A DNA stretch of 41,212 nt from an uncultured Puniceicoccaceae bacterium. Lineage in GTDB: Bacteria > Verrucomicrobiota > Verrucomicrobiia > Opitutales > Coraliomargaritaceae. Where the stretch lies: positions 1-41,212 of the forward strand of contig CAJWRZ010000003.1 in assembly GCA_913045955.1 (NCBI GenBank), written 5' to 3'. This document shows, in pieces, positions 16,973-25,724 of this stretch. Within the stretch, counting starts at the first letter, position 1. Each line of letters begins with the position of its first letter. The position numbers and the translations under genes were made by a program. Under the pieces are notes generated by a model that was not told where the DNA came from, did not search any database, and saw only the letters and a list, made by a program, of their open reading frames with translations.

Positions 16973-17477
16973 TTGAACAATTGATTTTCGCTTTAGAGAG
17001 TTCGTTTTTCATGATCTCTAATTCATCGCGATAATGCGCTGCATCTTCATAAGCTTCCATAGCTATAGCCTTTTGAAGCTTCACGCGTAATAATTCTATG
17101 GTCTCTGAAAGACTGATTTGCTGAAATGACTTTTCAGGTTTTTTGCCCGTATGTTTAAATCCCACATGCATCTCCTCAAGTATTGGTTTGAGTTGGTTGC
17201 CCAAAGATACGTAACAATCAGAACAGCCAAAACGACCTGACTTCCTAAAATCAGAAATGCTTTGGCCACAAACGTTGCAGGCTTGGCTATCCTCAGCTCC
17301 TAAAAAATCTGAATTAGAAAGCATTTCAGCTAATGAAAAACCTTCAGGATCCGTCACGCCTTTTTTCTGAGCACAACTCTCACAAAGATCGATCTTTTGA
17401 ATCTTATTATTAATGATCTGAGTTAGGTGAACCGTAGCGTGCTGGTTACATAAACTGCATGTAAGTTTGTTAGACAT
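16965..17477 (-). CDS. mcsA: McsA-like zinc-finger activator with UVR domain
   Basis: The 170-residue protein opens with CSLC (7/10) and CESC (32/35), followed by CNVC (68/71) and CSDC (85/88), four CxxC pairs that should bind two zinc ions. A C-terminal UVR-type segment (LRVKLQKAIAMEAYEDAAHYRDELEIMK) would interact with ClpC. In Bacillus McsA activates the arginine kinase McsB; the same gene order here supports the same role. It is the first gene of mcsA-mcsB-clpC. The repressor gene ctsR, which precedes mcsA in Firmicutes, is missing; instead a palindrome lies about 75 bases upstream. No Shine-Dalgarno. Confidence 0.92.
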   Translation of the reverse strand: MSNKLTCSLCNQHATVHLTQIINNKIQKIDLCESCAQKKGVTDPEGFSLAEMLSNSDFLGAEDSQACNVCGQSISDFRKSGRFGCSDCYVSLGNQLKPILEEMHVGFKHTGKKPEKSFQQISLSETIELLRVKLQKAIAMEAYEDAAHYRDELEIMKNELSKAKINCSND

Positions 17478-17549
17478 TAATTATAGCTAAATATAAAATA
17501 TTAAAATCGCAAAATTAAAAGGAATTAGTTTGCCTTAAAAATGAGTAAA

Positions 17550-17567
17550 TTAACCCAATTGGGTCAA
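17550..17567. promoter_or_regulatory. 18-bp imperfect palindrome upstream of mcsA
   Basis: On the minus strand it reads TTGACCCAATTGGGTTAA, with one mismatched pair. Its first six bases (TTGACC) could also be a -35 element for mcsA. It does not match the CtsR direct-repeat operator. Candidate operator for the mcsA operon. Confidence 0.35.
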
Positions 17568-17601
17568 ATTCAAAGCCTTAAAATTGAGCGAAAAGTCGCC
17601 T

Positions 17602-18468
17602 TTATAAATGAAAGCCCTCTTCAGTGACTTTTTGTTTAAATGCTTTAAGAAAACTAGCAGTATTTTTACCCGGCAATCCATCGCCAATTGTGCGCCCGTC
17701 GACCTCAACAATAGGAATGATTTCAGCCGCTGTGCCAGTCAGGAACATCTCATCGGCAATCCAAGTATCGTATCGCGTTAGATCCGCCTCAACGACTTTA
17801 AAATCAAGCCCTTCGGCAATACCCATAACTACTTCACGCGTGATACCCTTCAATGAACCAGAGGCAATCTTGGGGGTATAAAGAATACCGCCTTTAATTA
17901 AAAATATATTATCGCCGGTACATTCTGAGACAAAGCCTTGATCATTGAGCATAATTGCTTCTTCATAACCTAAATTCTGGGCTTCAATTTTCGCTAAGAT
18001 ATTATTTAAATAATTCAAAGACTTAATAGTTGGAGGCAGCGCAGCTGGATTATTTCTGCGAGTCGGTACCGTTATAATCTTAAGCCCCTTTTCATAATAT
18101 TCTTGAGGATAAAGCTGGATTTTATCGGCAATTATAATCACCTGAGGCTGTTCACAGTTTCTTATAGATAAACCCAAATTGCCCACACCTCTCGTTACGA
18201 TAAGGCGAATGTAACCATCCTTAAGATTATTAGCCCGGCAAGTATCACTGACAGCTGACAATAGCGCACCACGATCCATAGGAATTTCTAGCATCATAGC
18301 TTTTGCGGATTGCTCAAGTCTTTCAAGGTGTTCCTCTAACTTAAAAATACACCCGCCATAGATACGAATCCCTTCAAAAATACCATCCCCGTATAATAAA
18401 CCATGATCAAACACGGATATCTTAGCGTCTTCGGAATCAACCAACTGATTATTTAAATATATTTTCAT
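17602..18468 (-). CDS. ilvE: Branched-chain amino acid aminotransferase (class IV)
   Basis: A PLP enzyme of fold type IV that interconverts branched-chain 2-oxo acids and Leu, Ile or Val. The 288-residue sequence starts MKIYLNNQLVDSEDAKISVFDHGLLYGDGIFEGIR, has the PLP lysine in TIKSLNYLNN (Lys149), the phosphate-binding region SECTGDNIFLI near 207-217 and FLTGTAAEIIPI near 242-253. The family is shared with D-amino acid transaminase and aminodeoxychorismate lyase; the GDGIFEGIR and YLNN pattern favours IlvE. Single gene. No Shine-Dalgarno upstream. Confidence 0.88.
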   Translation of the reverse strand: MKIYLNNQLVDSEDAKISVFDHGLLYGDGIFEGIRIYGGCIFKLEEHLERLEQSAKAMMLEIPMDRGALLSAVSDTCRANNLKDGYIRLIVTRGVGNLGLSIRNCEQPQVIIIADKIQLYPQEYYEKGLKIITVPTRRNNPAALPPTIKSLNYLNNILAKIEAQNLGYEEAIMLNDQGFVSECTGDNIFLIKGGILYTPKIASGSLKGITREVVMGIAEGLDFKVVEADLTRYDTWIADEMFLTGTAAEIIPIVEVDGRTIGDGLPGKNTASFLKAFKQKVTEEGFHL

Positions 18469-18526
18469 AAACGTCTAGTGATAGATTGATTGAGCTTTTG
18501 AATTTGTCTAGCCCACAAATTCAAAA

Positions 18527-20470
18527 TTAAATATTTTTGAACTGATTTTGTATTTCATCAACTATTGAAGGATCTGAAAGCGTCGTAATATTGCCTAATT
18601 CTTGACCTTCTGCAATTGACCTTAGAAGTCGTCTCATGATTTTCCCAGAGCGGGTCTTCGGGAGGTCTGATGCAAAAACAATTCTTTCAGGTCGCGCAAA
18701 TTTCCCAATTTTCTTATCCACAAGCTGGACTAACTCTACCTTCAAAGCCTCATCCACTTTTTTTCCTTCAATAGCAGTGATAAAAGCCAATAAACCTTGT
18801 CCTTTGATCTCATGCTTAATCCCAATCACCGCCGCCTCGGCGATAGAACTGTGCTCAACAAATATACTTTCGAGTTCTGCTGTCCCAATTCTGTGCCCTG
18901 AAACATTCACGACATCATCAACACGACCCAGAATCCAATAGTAACCATCCTCATCAATTCGAGCTCCATCACCTGGGAAATAATAACGACCGCCCCATTT
19001 ACTCCAATAGGTTGCCTCATAAAGCTCTGGATCCCCATAAATCCCCCTGAGCATCCCAGGCCAAGGATTCTTTATAGCTAAAATACCTACATCGGTCTCG
19101 GCGCCCTCTTCAGTTAAAATCAATGGCTCAATCCCGAAGAACGGAACCGTAGCCGAACCAGGCTTCGTAGGAATAGCACCCGGCAGTGGCGTTAATAAAT
19201 GCCCACCCGTCTCCGTCTGCCACCAGGTGTCAACGATGGGGCACTTCTCAGATCCTACTTTCTCGTGGTACCACATCCACGCCTCTGGGTTGATTGGTTC
19301 GCCGACGGAGCCAAGTAAACGCAGAGAACTTAAATCTTTTCCTTCGAGCCAATTATCACCCCATTTCATGAAAGCACGAATCGCCGTAGGAGCAGTATAG
19401 AAAATCGACACCTTGTATTGTTCGATCAAATTCCAAAAACGACCGGGATCAGGAAAATTAGGAGCGCCCTCATAGATGAGCTGCGAAGCACCATTTTGCA
19501 AAATACCATATATGATATAAGTATGCCCCGTAATCCAACCAACATCCGCGGTACACCAATACATGTCATTGTCATTTAAATCAAAAACGTATTTTGAAGT
19601 TGCATAACTGAAGACCTGATAACCCCCGGTGGAATGCATAATACCTTTAGGCTTCCCAGTAGTGCCACTGGTGTAAAGAAGGAACAATAAATCCTCAGAA
19701 TCTAAAGGAACTGCCGGGCAATCCGCGTCACATGATTCAGCCCGTTCCTCATACCAAAAGTCGCGATCTGATTGCATGGGGCAATCAATAGAAGTATCGC
19801 CGCCTCGTTTAACCACTAAGACTTCACTAATAGTTGGGCAATTTTCGATTCCCTCATCCACTATTTTCTTAAGTTCTAAAATCTTACCGCGACGGTATCC
19901 TCCATCGGCGGTTATGACCATCCTTGCTTTTGAATCAATTATACGGTCTTGAATTGAGTCTGAGGAAAAGCCGGCAAAAATTACGGTATGAACCGCTCCA
20001 ATTCTCGCACAAGCAAGTACCGCGACCACGAGTTCAGGAATCATTGGCAGATAAAGAGCGATACGATCCCCCTTTTGCACCCCAAAAGACTTCAGGACAT
20101 TTGCGAACAAACAAACAGACTCAAGTAACTCAGAATAAGTGAGCGATTTAGAATCTCCGGGCTCACCTTCCCAATGAAAGGCTACTTTATCGCCCTTCCC
20201 TGCATTCACGTTCCGGTCCAAGCAATTGTAGCTAATATTTGTTTTTCCGTTAACGAACCAATTGTAATACGGTGCCTTAGAGGAGTCCAAGACTTGATCC
20301 CATTTTGAAAACCAATGGAGCTCATCGGCTACCGTTTCCCAATAAGCTTGAGGATCCTCAATACTTTTTTCATATTCTTCTTTGTAAGCTTCCATTCCTT
20401 GGATTTTTGCGTTGGCAACAAATTCAGATTGGGGGTGAAACTTTCGGTGCTCTTGGGATAAACTTTTCAT
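18527..20470 (-). CDS. acs: Acetyl-CoA synthetase
   Basis: Activates acetate to acetyl-CoA via acetyl-AMP. The 647-residue length is that of bacterial Acs. Landmarks are an N-terminal ACAS domain (YWETVADELHWFSKWDQVLD), the AMP-binding signature YTSGTTGKPKGIMHSTGGY (about 263-281), DTWWQTETGG near 413, SGHRIGTAELES near 525 and the C-terminal KTRSGKIMRRLLR, whose second lysine (about 608) is the conserved site of regulatory acetylation. No patZ-like acetyltransferase or deacetylase is nearby. It is monocistronic and divergent from the large unknown gene at 20630. Confidence 0.95.
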   Translation of the reverse strand: MKSLSQEHRKFHPQSEFVANAKIQGMEAYKEEYEKSIEDPQAYWETVADELHWFSKWDQVLDSSKAPYYNWFVNGKTNISYNCLDRNVNAGKGDKVAFHWEGEPGDSKSLTYSELLESVCLFANVLKSFGVQKGDRIALYLPMIPELVVAVLACARIGAVHTVIFAGFSSDSIQDRIIDSKARMVITADGGYRRGKILELKKIVDEGIENCPTISEVLVVKRGGDTSIDCPMQSDRDFWYEERAESCDADCPAVPLDSEDLLFLLYTSGTTGKPKGIMHSTGGYQVFSYATSKYVFDLNDNDMYWCTADVGWITGHTYIIYGILQNGASQLIYEGAPNFPDPGRFWNLIEQYKVSIFYTAPTAIRAFMKWGDNWLEGKDLSSLRLLGSVGEPINPEAWMWYHEKVGSEKCPIVDTWWQTETGGHLLTPLPGAIPTKPGSATVPFFGIEPLILTEEGAETDVGILAIKNPWPGMLRGIYGDPELYEATYWSKWGGRYYFPGDGARIDEDGYYWILGRVDDVVNVSGHRIGTAELESIFVEHSSIAEAAVIGIKHEIKGQGLLAFITAIEGKKVDEALKVELVQLVDKKIGKFARPERIVFASDLPKTRSGKIMRRLLRSIAEGQELGNITTLSDPSIVDEIQNQFKNI

Positions 20471-20568
20471 AATGAGTATAGGTGTAACTTTAAGTAACTA
20501 CATTTCAATTTCCGAATGATTCAGTCAATAATAACTGACATTTAGACATATAAATACGAATTACCCAG

Positions 20569-20598
20569 TTGACAGGCTGAATTCACTGAACATCAAAT
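20569..20598 (+). promoter_or_regulatory. Candidate promoter for the gene at 20630 and hisF
   Basis: A perfect -35 TTGACA (20569-20574), 18-base spacer and TCAAAT (20593-20598, four of six matches) lie about 30 bases before the start codon. Confidence 0.45.
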
Positions 20599-20629
20599 TA
20601 AACAGATCTTTTAATATCAACAATTCATA

Positions 20630-22441
20630 ATGGAAAATTTCGCTGAACAGTGCCTAGACATGGCACACTCGATTCTAAGTCATAATTTAGGCTCAATAAC
20701 TGAACAAGGAACCATCACACCCTTCCCGAACGAGAAAGCACACAGCCGAGAGTCAGGACACGCCGCATTAGCGATCGGAGAATTTTATAGAGCGACAAAT
20801 CAGTTAACCTTGGATGACTTTGACCTCTTAGATTTATCAGCGAAAACAATCACTGCACAAGCATTTGCCGAAGCAGACAGTCAAGATGGCGATGATAATA
20901 CTAATGACGATGTGAGTGGAAACGGAATCGCTTACAGTGCATTGGGCTTACTCTCTTTTGGCTTAGCGAAAGACCGGAATCCGGTCTGGGAACGTCTTCT
21001 TGAGCCAACTCGTTTACAGTTAGACAAACAATTATTAGAACGCACAGATTATAACAATCATCATCAAGCATTCAATATAGCAAAATCAGTCACACGCTTC
21101 AGCATTGGATTATCAAAAAAAGATGAAACCGGAAAATTAATCGAACGCTTTCTAGAACGAATCGAAGATAATTCTTCATCAAAATATTTCGACGATGTTG
21201 ACCCTGACCCATCAACCCTTTCAGGTTCCTTTGATATTTATGGCGTCATGTCCTTTGTTTTCATTAGGCAAGCACTCCAGCTTCATGCAAATATCAACTT
21301 AAGGGAACGTAAGCTCGCTAGCTTAAGAACTGTTGCTGAAAAATACATCAAACTTATACCCGACATGGTACGGCAAGATGGAACCGGTTGGGCTTATGGC
21401 CGATCTATTGGCGCCTATGGCCAAATGCACTGCATCAGTTTACTCCTACAAGCCATGCGCGATGGCTGGATCCCTGAAGATAAGGCAGACCTTTATCAAG
21501 ATACGGTTAAAAAACTATTTTTAAACTTCTTCATGACGTACCTTGATCAAGAGCATGGTTACTTGGTGATCCGCGATGAAGAAAGAACGAGCGCTATAAA
21601 TCACACCAACCGCATGGCTAATTTCGATGCAGCGCGGTGTTTATGCCAATGGGCCCGATTAATTAAATCAATCGGAGATAAGTATAAATCAAGCTCGATT
21701 CCGGACCCAAGAAAGATCGGACGTTTTGTTAACTTCGATAAAACCTCGAAAAAAGAACAAGGACTTTTCATATACCAAGACCCAGATTCTTTACTCTCCT
21801 TCCAGCTACCTTTAATCGCTCCAAATAAAGCTTATTCTGATAGCTGTGATTACCTAGCTTTCCCGCACGCTCCCGGGATATTTGATTGGCCAGTTAACAC
21901 CTACATGCCGATAATGACTCCAGAATTAACCTTCGGGGATCAGGTTGTCATCCCAGCTTATTACGGGAAAAACTGTACGACAAAAGTTGGGCTAAGAAAT
22001 GCGCTACAATTCTCTTATGATCAGCCAGAATTAATCAGTAAAGAGGGCTCATTCATAAACGGACTTGGCAGTTGCAAAGTGAATTGGACATTTCAAGGCG
22101 GAAAAATAAACGCTGAGTATGTATTTACGATGAAGAAAGATACACAACTTTCGAAATTTAGATACGTAATTGCCATCTCATCGGCGCACTCATCTTATCG
22201 CTTAGGAACGAGCTATACTTTAGGCGAAGAAGGCCACAGAGCGAACGTAATTAGAGATGATTTTCAGGCAACATGGGCTCCCATCCAAACCGTATCCCAG
22301 AATCCAGACTTTAAAACTTACTACGGTAAGATCCATTACTTACAAGTTTTAGAGCGTGATCATCCTTTGATCATGAGAAAGGGTGTTCAATATAGAATAG
22401 CGCTTTCTTTTGAGCCCGATATTGTTTTCGTCGACGAGTAA
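20630..22441 (+). CDS. Large cytoplasmic protein of unknown function, possible alpha/alpha-toroid plus beta domain
   Basis: I do not recognise this 603-residue protein with certainty. Residues 1 to about 370 are mostly helical with regularly spaced amphipathic segments and a conserved-looking motif DGTGWAYGRSIGAYGQMHC (about 250-268), reminiscent of the helical toroids of glycoside hydrolases and polysaccharide lyases. From about residue 385 onward it is rich in aromatic and beta-prone sequence, consistent with a C-terminal beta-sandwich. There is no signal peptide or membrane segment, so it would act in the cytoplasm, unlike secreted lyases. hisF follows after 13 bases, probably in the same transcript. 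A carbohydrate-active role is a guess from fold impression only. Confidence 0.7.
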   Translation: MENFAEQCLDMAHSILSHNLGSITEQGTITPFPNEKAHSRESGHAALAIGEFYRATNQLTLDDFDLLDLSAKTITAQAFAEADSQDGDDNTNDDVSGNGIAYSALGLLSFGLAKDRNPVWERLLEPTRLQLDKQLLERTDYNNHHQAFNIAKSVTRFSIGLSKKDETGKLIERFLERIEDNSSSKYFDDVDPDPSTLSGSFDIYGVMSFVFIRQALQLHANINLRERKLASLRTVAEKYIKLIPDMVRQDGTGWAYGRSIGAYGQMHCISLLLQAMRDGWIPEDKADLYQDTVKKLFLNFFMTYLDQEHGYLVIRDEERTSAINHTNRMANFDAARCLCQWARLIKSIGDKYKSSSIPDPRKIGRFVNFDKTSKKEQGLFIYQDPDSLLSFQLPLIAPNKAYSDSCDYLAFPHAPGIFDWPVNTYMPIMTPELTFGDQVVIPAYYGKNCTTKVGLRNALQFSYDQPELISKEGSFINGLGSCKVNWTFQGGKINAEYVFTMKKDTQLSKFRYVIAISSAHSSYRLGTSYTLGEEGHRANVIRDDFQATWAPIQTVSQNPDFKTYYGKIHYLQVLERDHPLIMRKGVQYRIALSFEPDIVFVDE

Positions 22442-22454
22442 AATTATTTGAATT

Positions 22455-23213
22455 GTGTTATCTGTAAGAATCATTCCATGCCTTGATGTTCACGATGGTC
22501 GTGTAGTCAAAGGCGTCCGGTTTTTAGATTTAATAGATGCAGGAGATCCTGTTGAACAAGCAAAAGCCTACCAAGAACAAGGCGCCGATGAATTAGTCTT
22601 TTTAGACATAAGCGCATCGAATGAAGAGCGTAAAATCATGCACGATGTTGTCGAGAGAACGGCTTCGGAATGTTTCATGCCACTAACCGTTGGTGGAGGA
22701 TTAAGGAATTTAGAAGATATCCGATCCATGCTCAATGCCGGCGCCGATAAAGTAAGCTTAAACACTTCAGCAATCTTAGAACCTAGCCTGATTTCTTCTG
22801 CCTCCGAAAAATTCGGTAATCAATGTATTGTTGTGGCAATTGATGCGAAAAAAACCGCCGCCGATCAATGGACGGTTTTCTCCCATGGTGGACGTCAAAA
22901 TACAGGCAAAGATGTCATGGCATGGGCCAAGGAAATCGCTGAACGTGGAGCAGGCGAAATCTTACTGACCAGCATGGATGCTGATGGGACAAAAAATGGT
23001 TATGATTTAGCTTTGAACAAACGCATCAGCGAGTTAGTTGAAGTCCCGATAATTGCCTCAGGCGGCGCTGGGAATTTAGAGCACTTGGCCGATGCCGTTA
23101 GCCTAGGGAAAGCCGATGCCGTATTAGCTGCATCAATTTTTCACTTTGGCACCTATTCAATTTCAGAAGCCAAAGAATTCTTAAAATCAAAAGGTATTCC
23201 GGTTCGTCTCTAA
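22455..23213 (+). CDS. hisF: Imidazole glycerol phosphate synthase cyclase subunit HisF
   Basis: HisF closes the imidazole ring of histidine using ammonia made by HisH. The 252-residue (beta-alpha)8 barrel starts (with GTG) [19 protein letters not shown] and has both catalytic aspartates, Asp11 in CLDV and Asp130 in VVAIDAKK, plus phosphate loops TVGGGLR and [12 protein letters not shown]. The GTG start gives the exact family N-terminus, so no longer start is needed. It is separated from the other his genes and follows an unknown gene by 13 bases. Function is confident; hisH must be elsewhere. Confidence 0.95.
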   Translation: MLSVRIIPCLDVHDGRVVKGVRFLDLIDAGDPVEQAKAYQEQGADELVFLDISASNEERKIMHDVVERTASECFMPLTVGGGLRNLEDIRSMLNAGADKVSLNTSAILEPSLISSASEKFGNQCIVVAIDAKKTAADQWTVFSHGGRQNTGKDVMAWAKEIAERGAGEILLTSMDADGTKNGYDLALNKRISELVEVPIIASGGAGNLEHLADAVSLGKADAVLAASIFHFGTYSISEAKEFLKSKGIPVRL

Positions 23214-23238
23214 GCGCGTCAATGCTGAGAGCTTGAAA

Positions 23239-23910
23239 CTAATCCAGCTCTTTTGCTTCAAGAGTATCCACAATGTGCTGAGCATAGCGCCTCAAGGAAG
23301 ATTCTGTCTCTATTTCATGCTCCTTGCACCAAGCAACTAGATTGAAAAGCAAGCGCCCAACCCCCTCAGGGTCTTTAGCAATATTTTCCATAAAGGCATT
23401 GTAGGACTCCCAATTGTAAAAGTCTGAAGCTTCTAAATCTTTCTTTTTAATCTGCTTATGAACATCTTCAGCAAACATAAGCGCGGGCAGTTGAGGTGGT
23501 AGGTCTTTAAAAACCCCAGACACTTTCGGACCTCGCTTCACTTCCTTAGATTTAATTAATTCCCAGCGATCTAATACAGCCTCAGTTGTGTCTAAATCTT
23601 TTTCATCACCAAAAACATGAGGGTGGCGATGCACAAGTTTGTCATTTAAAAGTTCGCAGACTGAATTGAAATCAAAATGCCCATTTTCTCGGGCAATTTG
23701 CGCATGGAATATTACTTGAAGTAAGACATCACCCAACTCTTCCTCCATGTGACCCATATCTAAGCGATCAATTGTTTGAAGCAGTTCAGAGCATTCATCA
23801 ATTAGACAGTCGGTAATAGATTGGTGAGTCTGCTCAATGTCCCAAGGGCACCCACCTTCAGGATCTCTTAATTGAGCAACCGTCTTAAGAAGTTTTTCTA
23901 TTCCCGTCAT
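23239..23910 (-). CDS. mazG: Nucleoside triphosphate pyrophosphohydrolase MazG
   Basis: Hydrolyses (d)NTPs to monophosphates, with roles in nucleotide-pool cleaning and lowering ppGpp. The 223-residue protein starts with the MazG block LRDPEGGCPWDIEQTHQSI and has the metal-binding acidic motif ECSELLQTI...EELGDVLLQVIFHA near residues 39-69, then KLVHRHPHVFGD near 92. The second half is a shorter, degenerate repeat, as is usual. It follows hisS by 13 bases and is probably co-transcribed with it. It converges with hisF. Confidence 0.92.
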   Translation of the reverse strand: MTGIEKLLKTVAQLRDPEGGCPWDIEQTHQSITDCLIDECSELLQTIDRLDMGHMEEELGDVLLQVIFHAQIARENGHFDFNSVCELLNDKLVHRHPHVFGDEKDLDTTEAVLDRWELIKSKEVKRGPKVSGVFKDLPPQLPALMFAEDVHKQIKKKDLEASDFYNWESYNAFMENIAKDPEGVGRLLFNLVAWCKEHEIETESSLRRYAQHIVDTLEAKELD

Positions 23911-23923
23911 CGTAAAAAAGCTT

Positions 23924-25249
23924 TTAAAGTAATCCCTTGATCGCTTTAAGCATCACGGCATGGGTTCTTTCTATTAAAATTTCTTCACCCGATTTGAAGT
24001 CTTTCAATTTCACCTTTTTTTCACTGAGTTCCTCCGAACCGTATATGAAAGCAAAGCGAATACCTTTCTGTCCGGCATCTTTGAACTGTTTTGAGAAAGC
24101 CATCTTTTTAATAGGATACTCTACCCTGTAACCTTCTCGCCTAAGCCCGTGCGCGTCTTCTAATGCACAAGCAGCTTCGGATTCACCGGAAAAGATAAAA
24201 GCAATATCCGCGCTTGGCTTATATTCAGGAACCTTAGCCTTGTCCTTGAGTAAATCTAAAAGAGTTACATCGCCCATAGCAAAACCTACGGCCTCCATTG
24301 AGTTTCCAGAAAGCTTTTCGATCAAGTTGTCGTAGCGACCCCCTCCAGCTAAGGCTCGCCCTTTGCCCGTTGCTTCGAAAGCCTCAAAAACAAAACCTGT
24401 ATAATAAGCTAAGCCTCGTACAATCTTAAAATCAACTGCTATGTAATCCTCAAGGCCCATAGCTTGAAGCGTGCTGAATAATACCCCTAATTCCTCTATT
24501 CGATTACTGAAGTCTACTACTTGCCCTTCTTTTTCAGGGAGCGAAATAAAGAAAGCCTTCAGCTCTGAAACTGTTTTTACTTTAAATAATGCCTTCACTG
24601 ATTGAACAAAAGCTTCGGTACCGGCGAGGAAATGTTCTTTCAGTTGTTCTAAGGCAGTCTCTTCATCCATCTTTTCAATTCGATCCATAATTGAGAGAAC
24701 TGAAGGCAAAGCTGCATCCTGAATACCCCAATATTTTAAAAAACGCACCCATAGTTCACGATCGCTCAATCGAACTTTAAAATCTTTTGAATCCAAACCA
24801 AAAGCACAAAGACTATCAATCAAACAAGCAATCAGTTCAGCATCAGCACCCACGCCTGCCTCCCCTAGAATATCGACATTGAATTGATAGAATGATCGCA
24901 AGCGGCCTTTTTGAGGGCGTTCATAGCGGAATTGCTCTCCGACGCTGAACCATTTAACGGGGCGCTTTAAGCTGTTGGCTTTCTCGCCCACTAGGCGCGC
25001 TAATGAAGGTGTCATTTCTGGTCGAAGTGCGACTTCACGATCACCTCGGTCTGTGAAATTAAATAATTGATTTACGATTTCATCGCCTGACTTTTCCTTA
25101 TACAGCTCCAAAGGCTCTAAGGTCGGTGCATCATACTCTTGGAAATTGTAGGACTGAGCTGAGCTTCTCCAGCTGTCAAAAATGTAGTTACGAATAAAAC
25201 ACTTATCTGGGAGGAAAGAACGAAATCCAGGTAAGGTTTCAAAATTCAT
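23924..25249 (-). CDS. hisS: Histidyl-tRNA synthetase
   Basis: Class II synthetase charging tRNA-His. The 441-residue protein has motif 2 (WFSVGEQFRYERPQKGRLRSFYQFNVDILG, about residues 100-129, with the arginines), the histidine-specific motif GLAYYTGFVFEA (about 279-290), the ALAGGGRYDNLI motif 3 region, and a C-terminal anticodon-binding domain. Length is normal. It sits between an HU-type gene (27 bases upstream) and mazG. No Shine-Dalgarno. Confidence 0.95.
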   Translation of the reverse strand: MNFETLPGFRSFLPDKCFIRNYIFDSWRSSAQSYNFQEYDAPTLEPLELYKEKSGDEIVNQLFNFTDRGDREVALRPEMTPSLARLVGEKANSLKRPVKWFSVGEQFRYERPQKGRLRSFYQFNVDILGEAGVGADAELIACLIDSLCAFGLDSKDFKVRLSDRELWVRFLKYWGIQDAALPSVLSIMDRIEKMDEETALEQLKEHFLAGTEAFVQSVKALFKVKTVSELKAFFISLPEKEGQVVDFSNRIEELGVLFSTLQAMGLEDYIAVDFKIVRGLAYYTGFVFEAFEATGKGRALAGGGRYDNLIEKLSGNSMEAVGFAMGDVTLLDLLKDKAKVPEYKPSADIAFIFSGESEAACALEDAHGLRREGYRVEYPIKKMAFSKQFKDAGQKGIRFAFIYGSEELSEKKVKLKDFKSGEEILIERTHAVMLKAIKGLL

Positions 25250-25276
25250 AAAATCGGTTGATTAGTCGATTGATTC

Positions 25277-25579
25277 TTAATCAACATTCATCTGACTCAA
25301 ACCTGATCGCAATTGCTTGCCTGATTTAAACTTAATAACCGCTCGCTTAGGTATGATAACATCTTTTTCAGGTTGATTGGGGTTTCTTCCCACTCTTGCT
25401 TTTCGAACTTGAACTTCGAACACGCCAAAATTTCTAAGCTCTACATTCTGCCCTTTAATCAATGCTGACTGAATGGCATCTAAAGTCAGCTGTACTGTTT
25501 CTCTAATTTCTTTTTGTGAAAAATTAGTTTTATCATATATATCAGAAACGATATCTCTTTTGGTCAGATTATTAGACAT
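25277..25579 (-). CDS. HU/IHF-family DNA-binding protein
   Basis: A 100-residue DNA-bending protein. From the chosen ATG it reads MSNNLTKRDIVSDIYDKTNFSQKEIRETV, then LIKGQNVELRNFGVFEVQVRKARVGRNPNQPEKDVIIPKRAVIKFKSGKQLR, the complete HU/IHF fold with the proline-containing GRNPxQ arm. The frame is open upstream to 25639, but that part is hydrophobic and not conserved, and a TTGACA element overlaps it, so the inner start is preferred. HU versus IHF subunit cannot be decided by eye; the RNPNQPEK arm is nearer to IHF-like proteins. It may lead a transcript with hisS and mazG. Confidence 0.9.
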   Translation of the reverse strand: MSNNLTKRDIVSDIYDKTNFSQKEIRETVQLTLDAIQSALIKGQNVELRNFGVFEVQVRKARVGRNPNQPEKDVIIPKRAVIKFKSGKQLRSGLSQMNVD

Positions 25580-25607
25580 ACAAAGTAAGTTTGAAATTAG
25601 TAATAGA

Positions 25608-25639
25608 TTTATATTCAATATTCGGATAATTTCTGTCAA
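25608..25639 (-). promoter_or_regulatory. Candidate promoter of the HU/IHF gene
   Basis: On the minus strand a perfect TTGACA (25634-25639) is followed by GAATAT after 17 bases (25611-25616) or TATAAA after 20 (25608-25613). It supports the ATG at 25579 as start. Confidence 0.35.
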
Positions 25640-25724
25640 ATATAGAAAATAAAAAAAGTGATAATTAACCCATAATTTGCTCTCAAAAAGCGATTAAACC
25701 ACTAAATCCTCAGTAAATAGAACC

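Noticed and set aside
25580-25639. N-terminal extension of the HU/IHF protein
   Set aside because: Hydrophobic 20 residues not found in the family and overlapping a good -35 element.
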